Source: Theropithecus gelada (Eukaryota; Chordata; Mammalia; Primates; Cercopithecidae). Taken from it: 64,000 nt of DNA. Below the pieces are notes generated by a model. That model did no database searches and was not told the DNA's origin. It worked only from the letters and a program-made list of their open reading frames with translations. Position numbers and translations under genes: made by a program. Positions 21,373-33,469 of the stretch are shown piece after piece; the stretch's first letter is position 1; each line of letters begins with the position of its first letter. The stretch is from positions 6,542,908 to 6,606,907 of the forward strand of contig NC_037673.1 in the NCBI RefSeq assembly GCF_003255815.1, in the 5' to 3' direction.

Positions 21373-21849
21373 GCTGGTGACACATTTACATCTCAAATTG
21401 AATATTCAAACCGGGTTATGCTGCTCATTTAGGGTCTTCAGGCTTCAATGAGTTTATGATTTAGTCTGGTGAGCAAAAGGTCTCTCTACAAAGCGTCACA
21501 GTTGGCAGACTCCAGAGAGCATTTTTCCGGGACCATCACTGGGTGTGGTAGAGTAGGAGAGGCAGCTGTCTATTTCTGGTAGGTGCAAATGCCCTCATTT
21601 TCTGAACAAAATGCTTGATCGTCTCTTTGGAACTGTCCGTCTTGTTCTGGTACAGAGAGTGGAACATGTGGTATGTTTTTTGAGAATATGATGCAAAATC
21701 TGTTTCCATATTTGCTATAGGTAGAGGGAATTTTTCCCAGATGGAAAAATGTGGTTTGTGATGCTTTTGCATGTTTTGCTTTCTTTGTTTTTCTCATGCC
21801 CAGCATCTCACAAAGTCCCAGGCACCACTGTGGGAGGTTCCTATGGTGG
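21373..21849. other. No recognised feature
   Basis: Unique-looking sequence. Two overlapping minus-strand frames of 78 codons show no recognisable domain. Confidence 0.45.
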
Positions 21850-22285
21850 CTGGTGGCCGCAACAAATGGCCAACACTTAGTGGTTTAAACTCACACAAAT
21901 GTATTATCTTACAGATCTGTAGGTCAGCTGTCTGATATGGATCTCACTGGACTAAAATCCAGGTGTTGTCAAGGCTGTGTTCTTTTCTGGAAAAACCATT
22001 TCCTTGCATTTTCCATCCACATTGCTCCACCTTCGAGGCCAGTAATGTTGGACTGAGTCCTTTTGAGCTGCCATCTTTTGGGTCTCTCTCCAATTTTCTC
22101 ATCCACTTTGACTCTTGTGATTACACTGAGCCCTCCTAGATAATCCAGGATGATATCCCCATCTCAGCGTCAACTGATTAGTAATCTTAATTTCATCTGC
22201 CATTGTCAAGTAATCTAATGTGTTCACAAGTTCACATGTGGACATCTTTGAGGGTCAGGATTCTACCCAACGCATACTTAGTGGT
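21850..22285 (-). mobile_element. MaLR-type (MLT1-like) LTR, antisense
   Basis: Antisense landmarks are 'cacttagtggtttaaactc', 'cttacagatctgtaggtca', 'gattacactgagccctcct' and 'cacatgtggacatctttga'. A related antisense LTR is split at 32262-32600 and 33470-33812. Diverged, non-coding. Confidence 0.68.
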
Positions 22286-22349
22286 TTATGCAGTTTTGGA
22301 ACATGACAGCTGTACTGAATTTGGGAGGAGGTGTGTCAGTCATGGCTAG

Positions 22350-22871
22350 CGTATTAGTTTGTTTTCATGCTGCTGATAAAGACATACCCGAGATTGGGCA
22401 ATTTACAAAAGAAAGAGGTTTAATGGACTTATAGTTCCACATGGCCGGAGAGGGGCCTCATCATCATGGTAGAAGGCAAGGAGGAGCAAGTCATGTCTTA
22501 CATGGATGGCAGCAGGCAAAGAGAGAGAGCTTGTGCAGTGAAACTCATGATTACATGGTCCCACAATAGGCTGTCTGCAAGCTGAGGAGCAAGGACAGCC
22601 AGTCCACGTCTCAAAACTGAAGAGCTTGGAGTGTGATGTTTGAGGGCAGGAAGCATCCAGCACAGGAGAAAAATGTAGGCTGGGAGGCTAGGCCCATCTC
22701 TCCTTTTCATGTTTTTCTGCCGGCTTTATATTTGCTGGAAGCTGATTGGATTGTGTCCACCAGGTTAAGGGTGGGTCTCCCTCTTTTGGCAACACCCACA
22801 CAGACACACCCAGGATTAATACTTTGTATCCCTCAATCCAGTCAGGTTGACACTCAGTATTAACCATCACA
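22350..22871 (-). mobile_element. Composite LTR: THE1-like end joined to ERVL (MLT2-like) end
   Basis: In LTR sense (minus strand) the element begins as an ERVL-type LTR (22871 back to about 22545, ending in plus-strand terms with 'cagtattaaccatcaca'). It then switches near 22530-22550 to a THE1/MST-type 3' half (22350-22530, with 'acccgagattgggcaattt' and 'tttaatggacttatagttc'). A perfect 5-bp duplication gctag lies on both outer sides (22345-22349 and 22872-22876), suggesting integration as one unit. The terminal base is C where T is expected. It may instead be a known family I do not recall, or a deletion fusion. Confidence 0.7.
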
Positions 22872-23104
22872 GCTAGCATGTCACCATACAAACGTAGAAT
22901 TTCCTAATTCAACTTTCAACTGGGACAAACAATTATTTGGTACTATGGAGTGCCAGTAACAGCAGTGCACTAAGATGCTGCACAGAGGCTCCTAGCTATG
23001 GTGATTTTTGCTTGGGATTAGAATATGTGTAAGAAGCTTCATCATGGACGTGAATGAGATGGTTTCAGTATGGAAAGGTCAGAGGCTCCTGCGCTTCTCT
23101 AGGA

Positions 23105-23565
23105 TATGTAGACTTCACAGCTATCTCTTAAAATTTTTAAAATAATGTTAAACTTACAGAAGAGTTGCAAACTAATACAGAGAGTTCCTTTCTACCCCTC
23201 ACCTAACTTTCCCTGTTGTGTAACCATAAACGAGTATCAAAACTAAGAAATTAATATTGGTACATTACTGTCAGCTAAGCTGCTGGCTCTAGTTGGAGAC
23301 CATTGGTTTTCTACAAATGTCCTATCCTGTTCCAGGATTGCATCTGGGATCCACTTGGTATGCAGCTGCAATGTCTCCTCTCTCAGTCTGTGATAGACCC
23401 TTAGGTTTCCTTGCTTTTTATGTTCTTGACACTTTTGAAGTGTACTAGTTAGGCATTTTGCAAAATGTCCTTCAATTTGGGGTCATCTGATACTTTCCTA
23501 TGATTAGATTGAGGTTATGCATTTTGGGAAATAATACCACATCCAATTTGTAATCTGGATTTTGT
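23105..23565 (-). repeat. Old L1M-type 3' region, antisense (second copy)
   Basis: 'aacttacagaagagttgca', 'tacagagagttcctttcta', 'aaactaagaaattaatatt' and 'ttcttgacacttttgaagt' follow the order seen in the antisense 3' end of L1M elements. It parallels the first part of 17305-18400. Confidence 0.6.
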
Positions 23566-24859
23566 GAATAGGTAGACATTTAGTTCACTTTCGTCATGAC
23601 CTCCCACAGGTAACATGCCCCCTTGTATTATCTCCCAGTCCTTTGCCCCTCTCACGAACTAAGTGTTAGAAATCTTCCCACCTCTGATGACCCTTTTCTC
23701 CAATGCATTTCGTCAACACCTACACATGGGTTGGCCGTCACTTGAAACTGCTTCATGTATAAGACCATAGTCTCTGGATCTACTTTTCTTCAATAAATCC
23801 TCTTACTCTTATACTTCTGTGCTTTCTGAACTTGATGCAGTTTCCTCATTCTGACCTCTAGTTTTATGCCTTTCCATTTTCTTCCTCTTGCATCCTTCCA
23901 AAGGTTGTGCTGAAGATGACATGAAATGATGAAGGGACAGCATGGCCTGGAGTCCAGATGTGAGGCAGCACTGGGATACCAGCCTCTTTCTAGCTTTGCT
24001 CATCTCTTCTTCAGTCAGTCCTTTAGTCATCTTTCATCCATGCTGTCATTGGCAAGGAATTGACCTTTTGTTGCCATTCTCATTTTCCCTTGGTGAATTC
24101 AGTCATCCTTTTGCTCTCTGTTGATATTATGCAAATATAAAAATAAAAATAATCCTGATAATGTGTCCTGCTGAAAGACGAAAAAAACTATCTGATCTCA
24201 TTGGGATCCAATGCAGTATGACTCTCCTTTATTCATTTTTAAACAACTTCTAATTCTGAACACTTTTCCCTTGCTAAAGTCCCTAAACAGATCTCTTTGC
24301 TACACATCCCACCAGAATGTCAAATAGCATCTGTCCAGCTTGTTTACAAAGTCCTCCTCTCCAGCTCCCAGTTTACCTGGGTCTGTGCATAGTCTTCTTT
24401 CTCCTCACTGTCTTAGAGGCAAGGTCTGTTCTTTTCTCTGAGGCTAACACCTCTGTCACCTTTCTCTGGGCCTCCCTGTGGCAGCAATCAGTCTTTCTCT
24501 GTCCTTTGCAAGTCCTTTCTCTTAACAACAAGATACTAGTATCTTCTTTATTACAAAGAAATTCTGTAGTCTGCTAACTTACCTCCCTTCTCACTCAAGT
24601 TCTCCAAAGGTTGAAATCATGCTCTGCCTCCAGGTCCTCATTTCTTATACTAAAATCTGACTTTGTTTCCTCCACACTATTGGAATTCTTCAACTTAATT
24701 GTCAGGTTTAATGAATCTAACTCTGCTTGGGCTGCCCGTGACATCTGCCATAACTAACACATATCAAAGCCCACTCCTCCAGGCTTCCATGACAATCAGA
24801 GTAATGTCCCAGCTCTCACTGTCATCCCTCCATCTCCTTTGGGAGTGCAGGTTGCATGG
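23566..24859. other. No recognised feature (1.3 kb)
   Basis: Pyrimidine-rich sequence without a clear family. The part after about 24300 is CT-rich and might be an older L2 region, but I cannot align it with confidence. Open frames are under 90 codons. Confidence 0.4.
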
Positions 24860-25286
24860 TGTATTAGTCTGTTCTCACACTGCTATAAAGAGATGCCTGA
24901 GAATGGATAATATGTAAAGACAAGAGGTTTAATAGGCTAATGATTCTGCAGGCTGTATGGGAAGCATGATGCTGGCATCTGCTTGGCTTCTGGGGAGGCC
25001 TCAGGAAACTTACAATTATGGTGGAAGCCAAAGTGGCAGCCAGCATGTCACATGGCTGGAGCAGGAGGAAGAAAGTGAAGGGGGAGGTGCCACATATTTT
25101 TAAACAAACAGATTCCATGAGAACTCACTCATTGGCATGAGAACACCACCAAATGGGATGGTGCTAAACCATTCATGAGAAGCCCCCCACCATGATCCAA
25201 TCACCTCCCACCGGGCCCCACCTCCAACACTAAGGATTACAATTTGACATGAGATTTGGGTGGGGACACAGATCTAAACCATATCA
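24860..25286 (-). mobile_element. MST-type MaLR solo LTR, antisense, complete
   Basis: Runs from 'tgtattagtctgttctcac' to 'ctaaaccatatca', the antisense termini of MST/THE1-group LTRs. Internal landmarks are 'ggcttctggggaggcctca', 'atgatccaatcacctccca' and 'tttgacatgagatttgggt'. Flanking 5-mers catgg (24855-24859) and tatgg (25287-25291) form a target duplication with one mismatch. Confidence 0.88.
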
Positions 25287-25291
25287 TATGG

Positions 25292-25890
25292 CTACCACTT
25301 AACTGTTGTCTGTGCTTCTCCCTTCATCAACTCTCTCTTCTTTTTCCATCTCTCCCTGAGTCCTTTCACAACTTTTCATGGCTTTGACCATTGCTTCAAT
25401 ACAGAGGACTCAAACTCTGTGTTTCTAGTCCTGTCTTTAGTCCTGAGCTTCCTAACTCTCAGCCCCACACTCCTGTATCCCAGAAGCAGGATACAAGATG
25501 CATCATCTCCCAGTTCTCCTTACTGTTCTTACTTCCTGCTTTTCCTGCCAGAAGAAGCTGAGCATAGGACAGTGTTCCTGGTTTTACGAGATGTTCTTTC
25601 TGCCATCAGTCCAAAGTTTATCAATGGGAACTTTGAAGTTCTCTTCTTTTCCAGCATTTTTGCAGCATTAAGTTCTGCTTTTCTCCTTTACAGCCTTTAC
25701 TTTCTCACAGTTTGGTTTCCATTTGTCATATGGAAGCTCCTAGTTTTCATTCGTGGTTCCATCGATTCTCACAGTTGCATGTCATCCACGTTCCTTTGGT
25801 TGATATCAATACTACCCAAATGCTAGCAGAGTTTCCCCAAATGTTGGCTTTAGTGCAGTCTTCTCTGCTCTGCTCCAAGCTAGAGGAGCA
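25292..25890. other. CT-rich sequence, possibly old L2
   Basis: Pyrimidine-rich sequence with a 135-codon plus-strand frame (25419-25826) whose product is Leu/Phe/Ser-rich. The hydrophobicity is explained by CT-rich composition. Position suggests a 5' extension of the L2 starting at about 25891, but this is inference. Confidence 0.35.
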
Positions 25891-26334
25891 GTCATTCCAT
25901 TTGCATGGACCACAGTCATCTTGGACTCAACATGTCCAAGTAGAATTAATTTTGTTCCCTTCTGAAACTCTCTTTCTTCAGATTCCCTCTGGTGATGAAT
26001 GTAAAGAAGCCAGAAAATAGAAGTTATCCAAAGCTCTTTCCTCTCACTTATGCCCAGGGAAGTGCTGGAGGTTGCCTTCCCACTATCTCTGTGTTTGTCC
26101 CTTCCTCTCCACCTATGGGGTTTTTGCCTTAGTTCAGGTTCTCATCTAGCAGTCTCCTAACTGGTTTCTCTGCTTCAATTCTTCTTCACTTCTAGCTCAA
26201 CCACTCCACAAAGAACAGAGTAGAAAATTCGAAATGTGAATCCAGTCTGGACCTTGCTCTGACTAAAATCTTTCAGTGGTGCTTTCCATCACCTTCAGAA
26301 TGAAATCTGTTTCTTAACTTGTGTGTATCAGTCA
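25891..26334 (+). repeat. L2 LINE, sense, 5' part
   Basis: 'cttggactcaacatgtcca', 'gtctcctaactggtttctc' and 'ttcagaatgaaatctgttt' are phrases of the L2 coding-strand 3' region. The element is interrupted at 26335 and resumes at about 26885. L2 is an ancient CR1-clade LINE, inactive in primates. Confidence 0.7.
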
Positions 26335-26884
26335 GCTCTTGCCACAATAATGCTGCAAAACAGAACATCCCCAAACGTAGTGATTTACAATGACAACCCT
26401 TTGTTCTAATGCTTATGTGTCTCCAGGTTGACTGGTTCAGTTGTCCCAGTTGGGGCTTGCATGGGTCTCCCTGTATCAAGTTACAGGTCAGCTGGGCTTG
26501 GCTCTGCATTGTGGGTGGAGTTCAGGCCTACTTACTACACATGGGTTGAAGGTGCAATTGTCACTTGGGACATACCCTTCATGTGGAAGATAACTAGGAT
26601 AAAAGAAGGTGAGTGGAAACAGATGCTTCTTGAGGCTATGGTTTGGAACTGACACTTACTCACTTCTAACCACCTTCTACTTGCTAAAGAAAGTCTACAT
26701 TGTGAAGTCTAACATAAAGGGGGCGGGAGCATGTACTCTGCCCATGCTGGGAGACATACAAAGACACAGGGAATGGGAAAGGATGTTAAACTCAAGCACA
26801 TGGAGTGCACGAAGGACTGCAAATGACAACTCCACTAGCACAGGGGACATAGCGTAAATCTTTGTCCTACCTGTCTTCCCGTCC
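26335..26884 (-). mobile_element. Probable MaLR-type LTR nested in L2, antisense
   Basis: Begins near 'tcagtcagctcttgccac' and carries 'ggtcagctgggcttggctc' and 'gggcgggagcatgtactct', echoing the antisense MaLR-like copy at 37140-37500. It splits the L2 whose two halves are collinear. Family assignment is tentative. Confidence 0.45.
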
Positions 26885-27311
26885 AGATCCATCTCTCTCT
26901 GTTCTCAAGTTTCTTTTTCCATGCTAGATCCTACCAAACTACTGTCTGCATCCTGGACACCTGTGCTTTTCTCTCTGCACTTTAAACATACACTTTCCTG
27001 TGCCTAGAAAGACTTTCCCTCCACCCTGGACTTGGAAAGCTCTACCGGTTTCTGTAGATCCTGCACTGATGTCTCTGCTTCCAATATATCCTCGCTTTCC
27101 AGGGTAGATTGGGTTCATAACTCCTATTCCCACTACACCACTCTCACCACTCTCTGCACCATTTTTGGAATTTTTTATTTATTATTCCTATTCAGTCTTT
27201 TCCACAAGATTACAAGCTACTTGACTTCAGGGTCTTCATTCTTCCTCCTTGCATAGAATCAAGTCAATTCTGTAGGCTCAATAAATATTTGTTGAATAAA
27301 TGAATGGATGT
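26885..27311 (+). repeat. L2 LINE, sense, 3' end
   Basis: Continues the L2 of 25891-26334: 'tgctagatcctaccaaact', then 'acaagctacttgacttcag' and the terminal 'ctcaataaatatttgttga' with repeated TGAATGA-like end. The terminus is typical of L2. Confidence 0.82.
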
Positions 27312-28225
27312 GTGTATGGGTGACTGTTTCTGAGCAGCCATTTCATTATCTAGCTCATGTACTAAAATGTTCGAACATTACATAATTATGTTAAAAACAG
27401 ATTTAAAAATTTCACAGACACACATTCAAAACCATTTACTGAACAACAATTTTTCTCTGTCCAACTTTTGTGACCATCTTTGCTTCTTTTAATAGCTAAG
27501 CTAATTTAGGCTTGAATATTGTTTTCCCTCATATTTTGGATCGATTAGATTTCTTTTCTTTTAACAACATGTATTTTTGGTGACAATTACATAGAAGCTT
27601 TTATTTTTTTGCCTTAGGCATAAAGCAACTATATTTTTCCTATAAAAGGTGAGCTCAGAATAGGCCCATTATTACCATCCCCAAATTAATTCAAATGCCA
27701 CCCAACTTTTACTTACTGTACTTCAGAACCTGTGCATGGATTATTCTAATATTCTGAAAAATGAAGTGAATAAACTTCTTAATATAAGCTCAGCTAGCAA
27801 TAATTGAGTCACGTAAAATGCAACCTATCAAACTCTGAAATTTGTTTATGTCCAAATGAAGGACTTTGGGAACATAAAATTCAAATATAGACCAAATACT
27901 TGGACTTTGAATTTGTCCAGAAGTCTGAGCAACACTAGAAATCTGTTAATTCATGTTAAACTAGAAACTGAAATTTTTATTTGTCAAATAAAAAAGAACT
28001 ACATTACTACATTCTAGTTGTTGTTTGGCCTTAAATTTTATTTATTCAATACACATTTTTGTAGCATCAACTTCTTGTAAGGCACAAAGACCAAATCCCA
28101 TGATACCCTTTCTTGAATCCTCTTACCGAAGGGACCCTTGGTTTCCCATACTGTGCATTCCCTCTCACTGCACTGAGTGATAAACACAACTTGTTCAGCT
28201 ACAGGTGTGTTCCTGGTGGCCCTTG
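27312..28225. other. No recognised feature (0.9 kb)
   Basis: AT-rich sequence without a recognisable repeat, RNA or exon. Open frames are short. Confidence 0.45.
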
Positions 28226-28780
28226 GCTGGAGGATATTGACAGCACTTAACAGAATATCACAAATAATATTGACTTAAACCATAAGGGTATATTCTCTCA
28301 CTGAAAAGTTGGGTGGTGGGCAGTCCAGACTGGTGTGACAGCACCTAGATGTCCTCAGAGACCAGTCTTCTGCTTGGCTACTCTCAGCACATGGCTTCCA
28401 TCACCAAGTGCGACTCATGGTCCAAGAGGCTGCTAGAGCTCCAGCCATCACACCTGCATCTTATGCAGCAGAAATGGGAATATAGAGAGGGTGAGAAAAA
28501 GGATGTCCCTTCCACTTGTATCAAACCCTTTTAAGAAGACTTCTCAGAAATTTCTTACAAATTTCAATTATGTTTTATTGAGCACAACTTAGTCACATGG
28601 CCACACCTTGTCAGAGGACGGATGGGAAATGCAATCTTTTGGCTGGGCACATTGCTGCCCCAAACAGAGTCAGGATTCTGTTACCAAGAGACAAAGAGAA
28701 AAGTGACAAGAGGTAGACAACATCATCTCTACTATAAAGTGCTTCTGCTTCTTTACAGGTCAAATAAAAATCATCTTTGA
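28226..28780. repeat. Unnamed old interspersed repeat (tentative)
   Basis: Phrases such as 'tctagagctccag'-like blocks, 'gcacatggcttccatcacc' and 'cttagtcacatggccacac' recall a common ancient mammalian repeat whose name I cannot give. Part of 7380-7760 looks similar. No coding potential. Confidence 0.35.
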
Positions 28781-29054
28781 TTAAAACTATACCTTGCTCC
28801 CATGGATTGAATGTCCACAGTTCCTAAAAGGTTCTGGGAGCTACGTGGTTTGCATCTGCACTCTGCACCTCTGGCCCTGGGTCAAAGTACTCCTGTTAGG
28901 CTGGTCTTTCTTGCCTCGGGACTTGGACACTCGGTTACCTGTGATGGAGGAAATCCCGCTACACTTTTTCATCTCCATATATTCTATTCATCCTTCAGGG
29001 ACCTGTCAAATCCTCTGGCTGTAAAATCCAACTGTTCGTTAAGCAAATGAGCCT

Positions 29055-29745
29055 CTTTGGGGCTGTCACTGTTCGGGGCACTGGGAACAGAATATCCTTC
29101 TGACCATGGCACTTCTATTCTGGGAGGAAAGAGACATCAAATACATACATGAATAAATTGTTCTATAATGGGCCAAGTAGGATGAATCCTGGAGGAAAAG
29201 TGAGATTAGAGCTGCCAAGAATCTTTGGGATCTGAATGGAAAAAAATGTATTCAGGACCCCTGGTGAGAGCGGATGGCCTTGTGATTGGGGTTGAATTGC
29301 AATATAGTCAGATCCGGATCCCTCTGCAGCTCTGGACCCTACATCCTCCTCTCCCCTATCCTTTCTTATTTTTCCTGAATAGGAAAAGGGGTTAGAAGGC
29401 AATGGGATGGAGGTGAAATTTTAGATGGAACATCCATGGAAAGTCTACAGAGAAAGTAACATTTGAGTGGGAGCCTCAAGGCAGGGAGAGAATGAGCCTT
29501 GCAGGTGACTGGAAGAGCATTTGGGTGAATAGCTCTGCAAAGGCCCTGAGGTGGGCACTTGATTGACTTATTCAGGAAACAGGAAGGAGGCCAGTGTGGC
29601 TCAAACAGAGAGTTTGAGAGGCAGGAGATAAGAGATTAGTTCTGGGAGGTGATGGGGATCAAATCACACAGGGCTTTGGGGGCTGGTATGAGGCCTTCAA
29701 GTGAGATGTCCTTTGGGAAAGGTGTGTGTGACATTATCTGATCAG
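29055..29745 (-). repeat. L2 LINE, antisense, patchy
   Basis: 29055-29160 has 'gttcggggcactgggaaca' and an antisense L2 3'-end character. 29440-29745 has 'gagcatttgggtgaatagc', 'tgcaaaggccctgaggtgg' and 'atcacacagggctttgggg', phrases in antisense L2 order. The middle (29161-29440) is unassigned. Confidence 0.6.
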
Positions 29746-29889
29746 ATCGTATCTTTTGCTTTGTTTTTCTGTTTAGCGTAGTTCTTGCCAGATGGAAATA
29801 TTTGATACAGTCTGAAAGAAACTTTTAGATTGATTTGCATTTTCACAATTAGTGATGAAGAATTGATTTGATTATTCTAGAATAGAATA

Positions 29890-30251
29890 TTTAAATCTTT
29901 TTTAATTTAATTTTTTTATTTCAATAGCTTCAGGGATGCAAGTGGTTTTGGCTTCGTGGATGAACTGTAAAACAGTGAAGTCTGGGAGTTTAATGCACAT
30001 GTCACCCAAGTAGTGTACATTGTACTCAATAGGCAGTTTTTTATCCCCCACCCCCTACCCCTTGAGTCTTCATTTTCTATTACACAACTCCATACGCCCT
30101 TGTGTACTCATAGCTTAACTCCCTCTTATAAGTGAGAACATGCAGTATTTGGTTTTCCATTCTTGAGTTACTCCACTTAAAATACTGGCTTCTAGTTCCA
30201 TTCAAGTTACCAGAAAAGACATGATTTTGTTCTTTTTTATGGCTGAGTAGT
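29890..30251 (-). mobile_element. L1 3' end, antisense, 5'-truncated
   Basis: Antisense L1 terminus: 'tttttttatttcaatagct', 'gtcacccaagtagtgtaca', 'tataagtgagaacatgcag' and 'tttatggctgagtag'. Consistent with an older primate or mammalian L1 3' UTR plus the end of ORF2. Confidence 0.85.
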
Positions 30252-32100
30252 TAGAATACTTCTTAAATAAAAATATTTACTTTTTCTTTACTCAGACTTT
30301 GAATGTTTGAGACTACCTTGGCCACCAGAGTGTGTTACCTGGAAGTTTGGTCCCAAGCAAGAAGCCACTGGGAGAGACAGCAAGGCAACTGTATGCACAC
30401 GCAATGAACACTGAGACTGATATCACTGAGACTTTCAGAGGACAATGGACTCATGGATCTCATGTCTTTCCTAGACTCTGTTCTTTGCCCTTGGGTCTTC
30501 TCTACTCAGGCTACCTGCCCCCAAATGCTCCATCCTCACCAAAATATAAAGATTGAGAAGAAAGTGGGACAAAGGGTGTGGAATAAAAATGTAAGATTGG
30601 CTATCACCCCAAGGTGATCAAATCCAATGTTGGCTTTGCTCCAGTGGATCTGAGACCAATTTCGTATCAGTCCCAGAGCACAGCAAGGCTGTTCAGGCTC
30701 TTGTAAGTGAGGACCTGTGGTTGAAGAGTAAATTTTTTGTGGCTTTAATCCTTCTGTTCTCTGGGCTGGACGGTCATGATGGTACAGTGGGAATACCTTG
30801 GGCCTGGCTGCCAGGTCGACCTGCACAAAGATGCCTGTCCCTGGGGGAGGGGTGCAGACATTGTGCAGCTTGCACACAAGAGCAGAACTAGGGTTTCTAG
30901 CGGCAGAAATGAGTCATACAGAGAGCCATTTAGAGGTTGCTCAATACAGTTCTTGGTTGAGTAATGGCAATTAGTGTGGAGGCAAATTAGAACAACAGTG
31001 ACAGTGTTGATTACGAAGCAAATGAAAAAGCGCAAAAGGAGAGCATTTTCTTGGAGTGCCTCAAAGAATTCTGCATTTAATTATGTGCCCTCTCAGTGTT
31101 AGAGAGAGTGAGATTTCATTGGAAAACACTGGAGGGTCATTTGTGGCAGAACAGAAGCCTCTGGTACAGACAGGAAGCAAATGAATGGCAGGGGATGTGA
31201 GTTTGGGTGGAAGGGCTGTCATGGGGACTCAGATTGGATTCCAGAGTCAGGTGCATTGTGGTCCTTGCCTGATGCAGGACGTTTGGACTCAGATTTTTCT
31301 GAAGACAGCATAAGCAGAGAAACAAGGTGTGAAGACAAGTTGGTGTGAGGATGTTGACACCATGACAAAGTTATTTACTCTACCCCGTCCCAGTGCCCAG
31401 ATGAACAATATGAACACGATAGGGATGCAGTTCACATGCATTCCATTTTAGAGTTTGCTTTAAAATTTTATATCCATGTCATAACCTCCTGATTAGGATT
31501 TGAGAGAACTGGTTGTCAAAATGAACTATATTTTTAGGAAAGTGTTATTTTGTGTAATTCTGATGCTATAAAAGCCAAGGTTGTTACACTGAAGGACTCT
31601 GTAACATGAGAAGTGTATCATATTCTAAATATCCCCAGGGTGTCTCCTTTGACCTCAGCACTAACAGCTGATAATGGCGGGGATTGCTATTATTTCACAT
31701 GTGACCATCCATGGTGAGACATACTCACCCACCCAGGGCGAGGGGGAAGAGGGGAAGTTGCCACATATTTCCAGCTGGCATAGTAATTGTAGTATTGAGA
31801 AGGTAAAAGAGTCATATCTAATCAAAGAACCCCAGATAAGTGTGTCCTGGGCTGTTGTCCCTGTGGCTTTAACAAGTCACTTGGTGATGCACAAACTGAA
31901 TACAGCTGAACTCTGCCCAGGGTTGTGATGACTGCTTTTCATAGCTTTAAATTCTATTAAAAACCAGAATGAAAATGCTTCTTGTAAAATGCTTTTCTCT
32001 TAAAAACATAAACAAGATGATATAATTTATCCAGAGTTGGGGAAATACATCCAGTTTAAATTTTATATACATTTAAAGGCAGCCTACTTATAACAGAAAT
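30252..32100. other. No recognised feature (1.8 kb)
   Basis: Mixed unique-looking sequence. Open frames up to 113 codons (minus, 30536-30877) have no familiar motif. I see no promoter or RNA gene. Confidence 0.45.
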
Positions 32101-32110
32101 GAGCTATCTA

Positions 32111-32136
32111 GCTCTCTCTCTCTCTCTCTCTCTCTG

Positions 32137-32189
<53 letters not shown>

Positions 32190-32219
32190 GTATCTATCTA
32201 TCTATCTATCTGTCTGTCT
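32111..32219 (+). repeat. (CT)n-(TCTA)n compound microsatellite
   Basis: A CT tract (32111-32135) is followed by 13 TCTA units (32137-32188), a TGTA variant, four more TCTA, two TCTG and TCTT. Thirteen uninterrupted tetranucleotides are long enough to be polymorphic in populations, as with forensic tetranucleotide loci. Confidence 0.97.
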
Positions 32220-32261
32220 TCATCATCATTGTCATCACCTATTGTATTTGCTTTCTTTGCT

Positions 32262-32600
32262 CTGTAGTAAGTTACCACACACTTAGTGGTTTAAATCATT
32301 ACCTAATTATTCTCTCACAGTTCCCTGACTCAGAAGTCTGTGGAGGTTCAGCTGGGCTCTCTACTCAGTGTCTCACAAGGCTGAAATCAAGAAGTCGGCC
32401 CAGTGAGGCTCTTCCCTGGAGGCTTGGAGGATGAATCCCTTTCAAGTTTCTTCAGGTGGTTGACCAAATCCAATTTCTCACAATTGTAAGACTAAAGCAC
32501 CTGTGTCCTTGTTGGATGTTGGCCAGGGGTTGCTCTCAGCTGCTGGGGTTTCCCTTGGCTCCTAAAAGCCTCTGTCTTATCTCTGAATGTGGCCCTGTTC
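32262..32600 (-). mobile_element. MaLR-type (MLT1-like) LTR, antisense, left part
   Basis: 'gtaagttaccacacactta', 'ttctctcacagttccctga' and 'gctgaaatcaagaagtcgg' match the antisense beginning of an MLT1-like LTR. The remaining part appears at 33470-33812, beyond an ERV1-type LTR. Confidence 0.55.
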
Positions 32601-32869
32601 TAAAATATAGTGTATTAATAGAAAATTTGAGACTCAGTAAAGCCAACAGATTGGGAGATAATTGCCATTAAAAATACAGTTTGTTGGCCACAGTTCCCAG
32701 AAGAGCAGGTTACACCACATCACAGGTGGCCACCAGGTGGATCAGGAGGAAGAGGGAGCAGGAGAAATGTGGGCAAGAGCCTTCACTGTGGTTGCCATCA
32801 GGAGGGAACAGGTGAAGCAGGGGAGCACGCTCCAGATTGGTGAGTTTGAATAATTTCAGCAGGCTCTGA

Positions 32870-33265
32870 AGCTTAGGGGCTGTCTCCGGTTGTGGGACCA
32901 GTGCAATTTTCCCATAGAACTGAAGCTTTAGAAACTTACATTTGTTTAATCTGAGTTCCTTTCTCAGGAAACTAATAGGCCATCCAGATAGTACAGTATC
33001 AGGAAACTGAAATTTCCCAGATTACGGTATCTGGACAATAAGATGCACCTGCTGCCTGTTAACAAAACTCCTCTTTCTTGTGCCTCCTTAATTCCCTGCT
33101 ATGTAAACCCTTTACTTTAATCAGAGATGAATTTGAGATTGATCTTCTGTTTCTGGCTGACGTCACCAGCATAAAATCTTTCTTTCCTGGTAACACTTGT
33201 TGTCTCAGTGATTGACTTTCTGTGTGGTGAGCAACTGGACCTAAGCTGAACCCCTAGTTTTTGGC
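32870..33265 (+). mobile_element. ERV1-type (gammaretrovirus-like) LTR fragment
   Basis: 'ccttaattccctgctatgt', 'aaccctttactttaatcag' and 'ttgtctcagtgattgactt' resemble the U3/R-U5 end of ERV1 LTRs, with 'cagcataaaatctttcttt' where the polyadenylation signal is expected. It lies between two pieces of an antisense MaLR-like LTR, so it probably inserted there. The element may extend from about 32600 to 33465. No viral gene is present. Confidence 0.55.
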
Positions 33266-33469
33266 AGCAGTTGTCTGATATCTGGCCCTGGGATGATTAG
33301 GGCAGGGGTGCATAGTGGTCTTGTGTGAAAAAAGGGGAATATTGAGGGTATGTGCTCTAGATTGGTTGATTTGCATTTAAAAGGCATATTTCAGGTGAGC
33401 TGTTTGCTATGTTTAGAACTGGTTAGTCCTGGGAAGGGCAGTCTCTCCAGAGGCAGCCAGGCCCCAGAT

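Noticed and set aside
25419..25826. 135-codon frame with hydrophobic segments suggesting a membrane protein
   Set aside because: CT-rich DNA encodes Leu, Phe and Ser by composition; there is no start context, homology or conservation signal I can see, and the area may be L2.
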